Part shown: positions 53,819 through 64,000 of the stretch, one piece after another | Layout: each line of letters starts with the position of its first letter | How positions within the stretch are numbered: position 1 is the first letter of the stretch | Assembly: GCA_963693285.1 (NCBI GenBank) | Contig: OY848922.1 | Coordinates: 3,646,923 to 3,710,922 of the forward strand | DNA from: Xestospongia muta | Lineage: Eukaryota > Porifera > Demospongiae > Haplosclerida > Petrosiidae | Reading direction: 5' to 3' | DNA: 64,000 nucleotides | Made by a program: the position numbers and the translations under genes | Notes under the pieces: generated by a model | Database searches by the model: none | Told to the model about the DNA's origin: nothing | What the model saw: only the letters and a program-made list of their open reading frames with translations

Positions 53819-55848
53819 TGATACACCTGTAGTTATAGAGATATGATGACTCTAAGGAAGATGGACAGTAGTTTGTAATTCTAAAGTAACTCAAAGTTAT
53901 TATGTATGTACAGTTACTTATATAAGTATATGTATTATGACATCACTAAATATTTTTGTTTACTTCTCTAAAGTTCTAAACTTAGTTTATGTGTACATAG
54001 CTTTTCTTAAATTAAAAAAATGATTATTTATACTTACAAGAACTGCAATACACAGTTATAAGGTGTAAATATCAGTCTTACAATTACATCCTAAGGATAG
54101 AGTTTTTAAATTGTATTGTATGCAAGTATTTAAGTATAACTTCACACCAACTTTCAACAGTGTATAAAGGTAATTATATCCAGTATCACTGTAATAATTT
54201 GTTAGAAAGTATCCTGTAACTCACTGTTAAAGTAATCTTCAGCTGATCTAAAGAATTACACAGTCAGTATTGATAATGGTGTTGAACAAGTACATCACAG
54301 ACTTATAACTGACTTTAGTAAGTCTTTATGTCAAAACCAATGTGATATACAAGATCACCACATTACATCATCAAGTTTAAAAAGAATTCAGTTCACAGGT
54401 AGCTTATTCCTCTATCTTGATATGGAAAGAGGTCTCTTCAGTGTAAGGTGTACTGAAATGAATTGTTGTAGCAAAGATTGGCAAGTCATCTGAATCCTAG
54501 AGATTTTATATGGCTATTATTGTTATTAATAAAAATATTAAGTATGTTAAAGGTAAATCTACATATATTGTTGCACATATCATTAGCTTATCCTTTATAC
54601 TTTTTTTTTTTTCATATGAAGTACACTGGTCTCACTAGCCATACCCATTCACTCTTATGAAGTGGAAAGGGTTTGTTAGACTGTAAGTATGCATTTGTTA
54701 AGAAAACTACTGAAAGTTGGTAGACAATAAGGAGCATTATATAAGTCATTGACAAATTAAAAGACAAGGAGTAAAAGGCTAACCATACTTTAAAAGTCAG
54801 AAGCTTAAACACTGAGAGGTTATAATTAGTCCAGTACCACCTCCTGAATGATTCCCATACTTACAGTTGATAATTTATTCATGATAATAGACAACACTAC
54901 CTAAAGTTAATGTTACCTTCACAAACTGTATCAGCCTCATAGGACAGATTTTAGGGATCAATAATTTGGATAGTAATTGAAAAATACAAGACCATTAGCA
55001 TGTCATTACCAATCACTTGAATTAATAATAAAATACCTTCATTGAAAAGTTCTTTGTCTTTCTTGTCACCAAGAGTGAAGAAAAGCTGTTTCAGTTTAGG
55101 CCTATACCTAAGTTCCAATCAAGAATACACAACTGTTCTTTTTTCTAAGTCAGCCAAGTTTCTAATTAGCAAATAGATAGTAGTCTCTTCATCTAACATG
55201 ATAATAGTTTAGATTTTCATCCTAAACAGGAATAAAGAGCCAATTAACACATGTAAATAATCAGTATTAAAAGTCTTATTAATAACTCACTACTGTCCAA
55301 ATATTCGATGATGTGTATTGCTCAAGGATTTTCATAATTGGAGGTTAAATATCTATTATCCATTTCCATCTACTAGAAAATTTTCTGCTATCAAAGACTG
55401 TAGTGTAGCAAGACAACAGTTTCGTCTTTCTTTTATAACACTCCTGTTGTAACATAGCCACATTTGTTGTTATCACAATTATCATTATCTTAATCATCAA
55501 TGTGGCACCTGTGTCATTTCCAACATGTTTCAAGGTCTTCCATTATTTTAGAGATGGTTCACTAGTAACAGAAAATGTTTTAGAAGCAGCAGTTAGAAGA
55601 TTAAGAAACTATCAGTCACATAAATTATTTTCCAATTACCCTGAGAAATGAACAACTTCTTCATAGCTAATACAAAATGAAAATTTGTCACACTTACATA
55701 ACAATTAGAATTAATTTAACTCTATTTTCTGCATAGGTTTCAATCTCTTTACAAACATACAGTGTTGTACTGATCACTTGAAGGGTTTCTTCTATGTACC
55801 ATTATTAATGTAGAGAGATCTTGAATAATCCTTGTTCTAATATCTCAC

Positions 55849-55870
55849 CTGTGGCTAAGACTTCATCTGT
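55849..55870 (-). CDS. 22-bp micro-exon of the unrecognised minus-strand gene (copy III)
   Basis: Encodes TDEVLAT between acceptor TCTTTCCAG and donor GTGAG. See the 92-bp exon at 56094-56185 for its partner. Confidence 0.4.
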
Positions 55871-56093
55871 CTGGAAAGAGAAAGCAGAGGGTATCACAAA
55901 TGTGTGATGTTAATTTGACATGTAGTACTAAAAGTCCAGGAACAAGGATTGTCAAATAGAGATATTTGCTGTACAAACTTCAGTATAGTGAACTGGTTGT
56001 CCAGGTAATTGATGTCAAGACTTTTGTTTTCCTAATAATGATAATATAATGATAATTATCATAACAAAAACAACAACAGATCAATTTATTGAC

Positions 56094-56185
56094 CTTCTCA
56101 GCAGATATTGCAATTTCCATAATATTTTCTGGCTTGACTCTTTCTCCTAGTATTTTCTCAGCAACTTCTTTGAGCTGTCCATCAC
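56094..56185 (-). CDS. 92-bp exon of the unrecognised minus-strand gene (copy III, open)
   Basis: DGQLKEVAEKILGERVKPEN and IMEIAISAEK, no stop, acceptor TTTCAATAG, donor GTCAAT, ending in phase 0 before the 22-bp exon. Open here but with a stop in copy I, so copy III may be the one closer to function. Family not recognised. Confidence 0.45.
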
Positions 56186-57259
56186 CTATTGAAAGAAACG
56201 TTTAGCCATTGATCGAAAGATTTGGAAGTTGTTCAAAACTGTATGGAGGATTCCTTCGGATTATAGAAATGCAAGTAGTCTATCAGCCAATAAATATTCC
56301 AAGACAGCACTATTTACCATTGAACAAAGATTATGCAGTTGTTGTGATAACGCAGGTTCAAAATTCCTATTGCGCATGCTCGTATTTTTTCGAGGGCATT
56401 ATTTAGAATTTAGACACTACTGGTATGCTGAATATGTCGTGCTGTTATCTTCCTTGTACAAGTAGCCCATGGATCTTTCAAACGTTAAAGTCTATCCGCT
56501 CTGGTCACTCCTACTACCAAGTATTATGTACTTTTTAGACATATCTGAGAGGTCCATGTATACAGACTCGGCTTCTGTATCACCTGTTGTCTGAGTGGTT
56601 CTCAAAAAGATTTTAAAAACGTTCACTATTTTCAGGAACAATGTGTATGATATCCACACAGAATTTGAATATGTTCTTCAATCTACTATGGTTTGTACCT
56701 TTCAAGACAGAAATCCAGGTGATCCTGATCACTGATTGAATCTTGAAACTGACTCATTCCATAACATAATGTCACTGTACTTTTAAATGAGTCTCAGCCT
56801 TTTTCAGAACTTGTCTAGAATATTAGAATTGTTTCTGTACAGCCTCCAAGTGACCCTTTGCTGTTTGCAAGATCTACAATAGAGATCAAAAGCAATTCAG
56901 GTACCATACTCCTAATTATCCTAAGTACTCATACTGTACTTTAGTACAGTGTTCTACCTTACAACATATGTATACTTTGAATGTATGTAATACTTTGTAT
57001 CTCTGTTATAACAGAATGGGAGCTTACCAGAAACTAATTCTTTAGTGGAATATTCATACTTCTCACAACTGTTGTACTGTTTCTCTGACACTGTCAACAT
57101 AATATGACATTGACTTATTAATGAATACATAAGGTAAGTATTGATTCCAAACACTGTAAAATATGTTCTTAGAATACTGTATTTGCTAGTTGTTAGGTGC
57201 ATATGGTTATTAAGCACATACTGTTTGTTAAGTGCACACATTTATCTTGGTCAGAATCC

Positions 57260-57510
57260 TTTTTTTAATAAATGATTAATGAATTATTAATAAGCAATAT
57301 GCATGACCAATAATAAATCCATCTTTCATCACAGATATAGCAAAATGGTTGTGTTCATTTGCTTACTCTTTCACTAATAGAAAAACTTCTTCAATTGAAG
57401 GCGTCCATACTTTTTTGTAAATGTGACTACCTCGAATTACACTGTCAAATGAGAACTCAGTAGAAACACCAGCCATATCTTCCACGTGTTCAAGTGAGAA
57501 CCACACTCAG
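57260..57510 (-). pseudogene. HIRAN-like domain fragment (copy III)
   Basis: Same region as 3631-3861, with an in-frame TAA after VKE and the upstream TGA shared with copy I. Amino-acid changes include Cys to Ser in IRGxHIYKK. Confidence 0.4.
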
Positions 57511-58512
57511 AAAAGTGACATCATCTGCAAAGGCTATTTGTCAAGCACATATCCTTATTTAGTATATATTTTCTTCTTGTGGAGATACAGGTGCATGTGC
57601 TTAATAACTAGCAAATATGATAAAGTCTGTAATTTGTTGTCTCAGTAGATTGTACAGTGTTCACAATATACAGCTTGCTTACATGTACTTGAGAGTAAAA
57701 GTTGAAAATCCATACAATTGTATAGAGGTATTCTGCCTACAAAATATATGAGTAATCCCTAAATCCCTCAGCATAATATTGAATACAAACAGACTTTGAT
57801 ACCTCTTCATGACTAAACACATTAACAGGCTGTCATTCTATATCAATAATAATAACACAGCAATTGTCTCATGTTTGTTAATAAACCTTGTTTCTATTCC
57901 ATCCTGTATGTAGTTGTCTCTGATAGTGTCCTGGAGGTAAATACCTTCTAACCCATGAACTAATAGAAACAATTTTTGGCAAATCTAGTAAGACAAAGAC
58001 TTTATTGATTCTGTTTTGATTGTTTCACTGTACCATTACTTCATTATGACTGAAAGTACTTGCTACTTTATTTTGTTCCCTAGGAACATACCTCATACCT
58101 GTTGTCACTTCTTCAATGTTAATATTGGGCTATAGTTATCACATCACTATGAGGTCAAATTTAGCTTTACATAATTCAGTCATGTCACATCTAACATTAT
58201 GAAGGTACTTTTTAATTAAGTTTATGTAGCACATTACTTTACAACCACAACTATTACTGTTAAAATTATTTGGATTTTACCTCTTTTTGTGATAAGGTCT
58301 TTCTATCCACAACTATTTTATTATAGTTATAATTGTCCATCATCATTAGATTATACACTAACTGTGATTATATTAATACATTGTATTACATGTTACTAGA
58401 GATACAGCTCAATAAGAGCAGATAGAGAGACTACTGAAATGTAACTTACATAGTCTATTTACAAGAACATGTTATGATGTCATCATGATATACTATCTCT
58501 TGTTTGTCCATC

Positions 58513-58812
58513 AGGTCAGATTAAATACTCCCATCTGACAACTCCATGTTGTTCTATTGTCATAACTCCAAATGATCATTTACAATTTGGATGGATATGG
58601 TTGTCAGTTAAATGATCTTATTATGTCACCATCTTATGGTCAAGTTATAAATGGTCAAGATAAACCTATAAAGTTGTGAAAGTGGCAAGAGCTAATAAAA
58701 TAGGTGTCCCATGTCCATGATATTCTGCACTTACTAATTACTCTTAAAGATGTCAGTTATAACAATGATGTCTTCATACGTTACCATAGGAACTTCAAAA
58801 TGACAAGTAAAT
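58513..58812 (+). pseudogene. Unrecognised plus-strand gene, copy III (last two exons, frameshifted)
   Basis: Same exons as 4823-5115 but with an insertion near 58540, an extra T near 58588 and a deletion near 58672. The last exon still reads ELQNDK and stop. Confidence 0.45.
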
Positions 58813-59004
58813 ATACTAAGTGAACTAGGTACCCAAACTCCACCCACTTATAATACTGACTATAACTCATCACTATTGCAGGTTACATAATTAGTATAGA
58901 CCTCTTGAGTGCTAAATATTTTCATACATAAACTGTATTGTATCTAATATGTTAGACCCACCCATATAGGTGGAGTTTAAGCTGTTGGCCATTTTGGAGT
59001 CCTT

Positions 59005-59274
59005 ATGGCTACTGGAGGTTCACACTCAAGTTATATTTCAATGCTTTCTAGGGCCAATAGGACACAATATATTGAAAAAGTGGAACGTTTTAGTGGTAAA
59101 GGTTCAGGGAGGATATAGATCCATACCAGATAAAAGACTGGATAGATGAAATGGAGTTGTGGCCACCAGTTGATTTGGAACAATATATTCATATTTCATT
59201 GACACCGACGGGACTTATATCAAAGAGAAACTGCAAGCATACAAAAGTCTCAAAGCATACAACTGCTATAGCAG
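59005..59274 (+). pseudogene. First exon of the SWIM-type gene (copy III, donor intact)
   Basis: Starts MATGGSHSSYISMLSRANR and continues, across frameshifts, with IKDWIDEMELWPPVD and the KEKLQAYK-like segment. Ends GCAG before GTAAAT, an intact donor. This copy shows the pre-insertion state of the outer retrotransposon's target. Confidence 0.5.
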
Positions 59275-59359
59275 GTAAATGCCTTTCCTATTGCATACCT
59301 TCAGTTTGCTTGTTTTTCATAGTGGATGAGTACAGACTGTTTATTTGCACGTTATGGAG

Positions 59360-59779
59360 TCAACTGGTGTGCATTTGTTGAAAGCAATTGTGAGTCCTTC
59401 CCAGAGGCTCAATGACCAGGCACATGTAGCTTGGACCACTATCATTAACTTCATTGTGACCACTATTTTTAACTGAATCATTTTGACCACTATCTTCAAC
59501 ATGAGTGTCATAACTGTGACCACTTCCACTACAGTCCGTATTTCCAAAATTGGTATCTAGGCTGGTTTCACTTGCATCAAATGGTACGTTATTTACCTTG
59601 TCACTACATTTGCCCTTCTTACATTTTTTTAATGTAATTACAACTTCCTTCTGTTTAGACCTTGAAACATCCCTTAAGTAACGGGAGCTATGAGTATCTG
59701 CATATCTTTGATCTTTTGTATACACAGTCACTGTTGGAGCATAATCAATGAGCCATGGATCATCTGTGTGCCTTCCCAC
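59360..59779 (-). CDS. THAP gene exon 2 (copy III, open)
   Basis: RHTDDPWLIDYAPTVTVYT follows the THAP domain as expected (the DPxxxDYxPTV stretch after the finger), then basic KEVVITLKKCKKGKCSDK and the repeat-like SGHSYDTHVEDSGQND. Open for 139 codons. The acceptor in front is TGTGG where AG is expected, in both copies. Confidence 0.5.
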   Translation of the reverse strand: MGRHTDDPWLIDYAPTVTVYTKDQRYADTHSSRYLRDVSRSKQKEVVITLKKCKKGKCSDKVNNVPFDASETSLDTNFGNTDCSGSGHSYDTHVEDSGQNDSVKNSGHNEVNDSGPSYMCLVIEPLGRTHNCFQQMHTS

Positions 59780-59820
59780 AATATTTTATTAACACTATTT
59801 TTAAATACATGCTGACTTAC

Positions 59821-59991
59821 CTCTCACAAAGTGATCACTACATGCATGAGAATGTTCAGAAGGCCACAATTCTCTTGTCTGAGTGCATCTATCCATTTGT
59901 TTTTCTTCTTTATATCTTTATGAAACGGATAAAATGATACCATGGCTTTTCCTTGAAGGTTATTATAGCCAATAGCGCAACAGTAAGGCAT
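59821..59991 (-). pseudogene. THAP zinc-finger exon 1 (copy III)
   Basis: MPYCCAIGYNNLQGKAM ... KWIDALRQEN, with the same 2-nt insertion as copy I, then CSDHFVRG in the shifted frame before donor GTAAGT. The second zinc Cys (GCNN in copy I) is Tyr here; the C-terminal His is intact. Copy I has the opposite state. Confidence 0.6.
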
Positions 59992-62355
59992 TGGTTTATT
60001 GTGAAAGGACCTTCAATCCAAAATGGTGGATTAAAATTTTATTAAATTTTTTCTCATTTGATACAAAACGGTAACGTACGAATATATTTAGCACTCAAGA
60101 TGTCTATACTATGTAAGTGACTTTGTAAATGATTGTGATGACAATGTATCCTACATTACTGTTGATATATAAGACTAACTGATCTGTCATTCAATAGTAT
60201 GTAGTGTACACAGTCAACACTTCATTTATTCATTTAGAAAAGATGAGATGTCTTCATTAGATGTTAACTACCTTATACTAAGCTCCTCTGTTCATAATAT
60301 GTAGTTTCTTTATTCCTGTTAAAAATATAAAATATATCATTGCAATAGATATGTACCTTTGATCTGTAAGCTTTGTTCAACATGATCATGATATAAACAA
60401 ATTGTTTATCATTATAATAATTCTCATGACCAGGCTTATACATGTTTTAGAAGTACACTTTTTTTTCTATATATATAATCAGATCTATTATATAACAATT
60501 AATAGAGGATCACTGTCCTAGATAATAAAATAATGTATGTTGCCATGACTACCATTGCATTCGATTTGACAGCCTAGCTTACATTATCAGTTTATCGTCA
60601 TTTTATTACAAAGAGAGATAAACTTAAACTATTGTAATAACTAGACATTACAACAACTAATACAACACAATATATGTACATAGTAAAGTCATTATTAAAT
60701 CACTTGTAAATTAATTGCAGTTATGACAGAGTATACTACATGTGTTAGCAAGTTATCTGTTTGTTGTCATTAGTACTTATCAATACAACATAGTAATAAA
60801 CCATACAGTGTCATGTATTGATTACTGCAATTATATTAAATGTATGGGGAGAGAGATAAGTGGATGAATGAATGGATGGACAGATAGAGGATGTTTTAGG
60901 GTGAACACATGAAAGAAAAATTTGAATGAACCAATTTACTAGTGAATAACATGACTCACTAAAAGTCAAACTATGTATGTTAAGTATGATAATATATTCC
61001 TTAATGATATGTCCATGTAATAGTGTATTATTGTCACTACTATACACAATACTAGTAGTAGTTGATTATAATACTCTATTATTAGATTGATTGTTATAAA
61101 TATAAACTTATATCAAGAGTAAAGAAAGAGACACAAAGTATCATACATATCAGTACAAATTAATTCAGAGGAAATAGTCATACTTTTGTGCTCAAAAATC
61201 AGTAAACTGTTCTACATATTTGATTCCTCTATTTCATATATGTCCTTAATCAATGCCATGCACATGTAACCTTTCATTTATTTGTTTATTACCACATTAT
61301 GTACACACACATGACTACAACCAATACAGAAATTACATAGTTGTCACAATCTTGTCACAATTACATAAGGTAATGGCAAGCTTTAGAGAACCTTGGTTCT
61401 GAATTGTGTTTAAATTATCACTCATTATCTACCTTGTCATAAAGTTGTATTAAATATGTCATTTAATGAACAACCTTGTATAGTGACTTTCAAAAGTGGG
61501 AGCTAGGTCCCTATAGGTATATAGTGTATAACATCTTATAATACGTGAAAGTACTAAACATCAAATACCCTATTTACTTATCTTTGTCTGTAGATGTTAT
61601 TAAATGAATGATTTATTATCATCACATATTAATTCGCAATATCATATAGTATATTTATATTATGTTAATTTTTTCAGACATTGTTATTGTGTACATCATA
61701 ATTAACATAATCAAATACAATAATGTAATGTGATGATCATGTATTTTACATTAGTTTTGATATAAAGACTTATTAAAGTCAGTCATAACTGTGTGATGTA
61801 CTTGTTCAATACAATAATCAATACTGACTGTATAGTGTTTTATATGTTCTATGTAATTTGTTGTCTCAGTAGCTCGTATGGTGTTCATAATGTACATCTT
61901 GCTTATATATACTTGAGAGCAAAAGTTGAAAATCCTTACTCTTGTATACAGGTATTCTGTGTACAAAATATACGAGTAATCTCTTCATATTTTTTTCTGT
62001 ACCTCGGCATTATTTTGAATACAAGAAACAGAATCTGATACCTTATCATGACTAAACACATTAGCAGGTTGTATCCTTTGTTTCCATATTTTCTATATCA
62101 ATACTAACATAGCAATTGTGTCATGTTTGTTAACAAACCTTGTTTGTATTCCATCCTTTATGTAGTTGTCTTTGATAGGGTCTAGGAGATAAATACCATT
62201 CAAGACATGAACAAATAGAAACAATTTCTGGTAAATCTAGTAAGACAAAGAGTTTATTGATTCTGTTTTGACTTTTTCACTGTACCATATGCATTACTCC
62301 ATGACGACTGAAAGTACTCGCTACCTTATTTGTTTCTTTGGAAAATACCTCATAC

Positions 62356-62475
62356 CTGTTGTCAGTTCTCCAATGTTCATATTCAGCAGTAGTTGTCGTA
62401 TGACTATGAGATCAAATTCATCTTTACAAAATTCAGTCACATCATTTTTAATATTATCTATCAAGGTATTTTTGA
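62356..62475 (-). CDS. Exon of an unrecognised minus-strand gene (copy III)
   Basis: As 18198-18317; no difference that alters the protein seen. Confidence 0.33.
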
Positions 62476-62648
62476 CTGAAGTTTATATAGCACATTCCTT
62501 TATACCAACAACCATTACTATAAAAGTTGGCATGAATAATCTTGTTAATCTGTCTTCATCTCTCTTTTTATTTGTTTCATTTATCTCACGTGGACTAGTA
62601 TTTGTAGCAATAATTAGAAGATCTATATCAAAGCAGTCAACATTAATT

Positions 62649-62933
62649 TTATTTAGATGATACTAACAATTCATCATCTTCAAATTTTTCTAAGTGACTT
62701 GATTCTTCCATTGCATCACCACACTCCTTCTTGTCATTTTTGTTATTAGTTTCTTTTTTAAATTTTATTATTTACAATAAAATTGAAACAATACTCCTCT
62801 CAATTCCTTCTTTCACCTACTAGGATTTTGTTGTTTTTAAAGTACTCATCAAATAAATTTAAATGCCTATCTTGGTCCTCCTTTGTACTTAGGAAGACAA
62901 GGTGTTCTCTCTCTACTCCTGACACTGTAGAAG
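62649..62933 (-). CDS. Two exons with acidic tail (copy III)
   Basis: Exons 62821-62933 and 62649-62758, identical by eye to 18663-18775 and 18491-18600. Confidence 0.3.
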
Positions 62934-63329
62934 CTGTTATTAAATTAAGTAATGTCATATGAATTTATTGTTATCACAATTATATAAAGTAAATTTCAGC
63001 GTCTCAAATTGTCATTTACTCGTGTGGTTATGTATGTCTTGGCATAAAAGGAAGCTGTATGTACTACAAGTACTGTTTCTGATTATTTAATAAAACTGAC
63101 GAAATAAAATAAATTCATGCTGATGTTTCGTAACAGGACAATTATATCGTCAACCACATCCTTCCTTAACACGTATCAGTTTATATAGTAGTAGTGTGAT
63201 ATTAATCATCATGATAATAGACAATACTAGTAGTAGTGGGAGTACTAGTAACAGTAACAATATAAGGATGTGAAATTATAGTTTAAAGTTTCAGTGTCAA
63301 AAGAATATGTCTGTCTATATTAGCAGAAT

Positions 63330-63629
63330 ATGAGTTTATTTATTTATTGTCTGATCTTGTATTTAAGTTTCAAGATGAAACATATTGTTAAACATTTAAT
63401 AGACAATACATTATTAGGTAAAGGAAATAAATCCTATCACTTTCTTATCATGAACAAGGATCAAACTATTTTAGAGAAACGTTTTTCACATAATAGCATT
63501 TACTCACATCCACAGTCAAGTCTATCCAGTCAATTTCAGTCTTGGCCAAGCTTTGCCATTACAGTATTGATTTTGCTCAACTGGTTCTATAAAACACTTT
63601 TGTCATATATATATACTAACATTGAATAA
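63330..63629 (+). other. ORF conserved with 19172-19504, function unknown
   Basis: Same frame with few changes (Tyr to His, Pro to Thr, Phe to Ser); ends earlier owing to a 1-nt difference in the T run near 63600. Confidence 0.2.
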
Positions 63630-64000
63630 TAATTACTTTTTTATTTACTTATTTTGTCAATTAATAATAGTGTTTTTTAGTCTGACTACAAATGAAACAG
63701 ATCTAGATATATTGTTTTAACCAATTCATAGTCAATTCATACCTAGTACTACAATATTAGCAATATATACTGTTTCAATTATCGAATGAACTGCTCATAT
63801 GTTTCAACCAATGACATCACAAATGTTAGTATTGCAAATAGTGGAAAACATTGTAAAGTTGACTACGCTACAGTCTATATTCTCAGGAAATCAGCTTTTG
63901 TAATGTGATAGTTATGACAATGTAACTTTTATCATCATTGGTTGATATAACTATTGCTAACATATGCATGATCTGCATGTTTGATATATGTTCTGTAAAA

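Larger units (their letters stand above)
53819..64000 (+). repeat. Duplicated unit, copy III (longest; runs off the window)
   Basis: 53819-54131 matches 21761-22074; 54132-59270 matches the left half of copy I; 59271-64000 matches 14854-19855. No retrotransposon and no 1271-bp tandem duplication are present. Gene remnants are listed separately; 59995-62350 and 62940-63330 hold no gene I can support. Confidence 0.85.

Noticed and set aside
1..64000. tRNA, rRNA or other structured RNA genes
   Set aside because: No cloverleaf with conserved A/B boxes and no rRNA-like segment was noticed on reading; a covariance-model search would be needed to exclude small RNAs.

Overview
This is eukaryotic genomic DNA, very A+T-rich, with spliced genes, short introns and a heavy load of decayed transposons. 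The gene families point to an early-branching animal, most likely a demosponge: an ankyrin-Roc-COR-Death-domain protein, a secreted right-handed beta-helix protein, and THAP, SWIM and HIRAN-type fragments. The organism is an inference from gene content; nothing was searched.

Layout. (1) 1-422: 5' end of a piggyBac-like transposon on the minus strand, ending at a TTAA. (2) 543-19855: copy I of a roughly 10-kb duplicated unit. Its halves (543-6832 and 14854-19855) are separated by two nested Ty3/gypsy retrotransposons (outer 6833-14853, inner 7496-11166). (3) 20710-21788: a beta-helix gene cut off where another partial unit copy starts (21761-22853). (4) 24470-30535: decayed minus-strand coding fragments, then a TNP2/CACTA-type transposase pseudogene on the plus strand. 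That pseudogene has swallowed a 761-bp piece of the neighbouring Roc-COR gene. (5) 32602-49732: the one host gene that can be read through completely. It runs on the minus strand, 13 coding exons, all intron phases agree, 1169 codons. Its introns hold a small inverted-repeat element, a DDE transposase gene, a piggyBac relic, a gypsy integrase fragment and a ZSWIM3-like exon. (6) 50698-53685: copy II of the unit, partial and the most diverged. (7) 53819-64000: copy III, the most complete, running off the window.

The unit itself carries remnants of several genes: a minus-strand gene with a 92-bp and a 22-bp exon, a HIRAN-like fragment, an unrecognised plus-strand gene with a 6-residue last exon, a SWIM zinc-finger gene (plus) and a THAP gene (minus). 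Most copies are disrupted. Comparing copies dates events: copy III shows the uninterrupted site into which the outer retrotransposon inserted in copy I, and a 1271-bp tandem duplication in copy I happened after that insertion because it contains part of the LTR.

The best candidates for unusual biology are the Roc GTPase domain split by about 310 residues of duplicated Ser/Thr-rich sequence, the DNA-level capture of that gene's fragment inside a CACTA-type transposase between exact 79-bp direct repeats, and the THAP duplicates that have each lost a different zinc ligand. No CRISPR array, rRNA or tRNA was seen.
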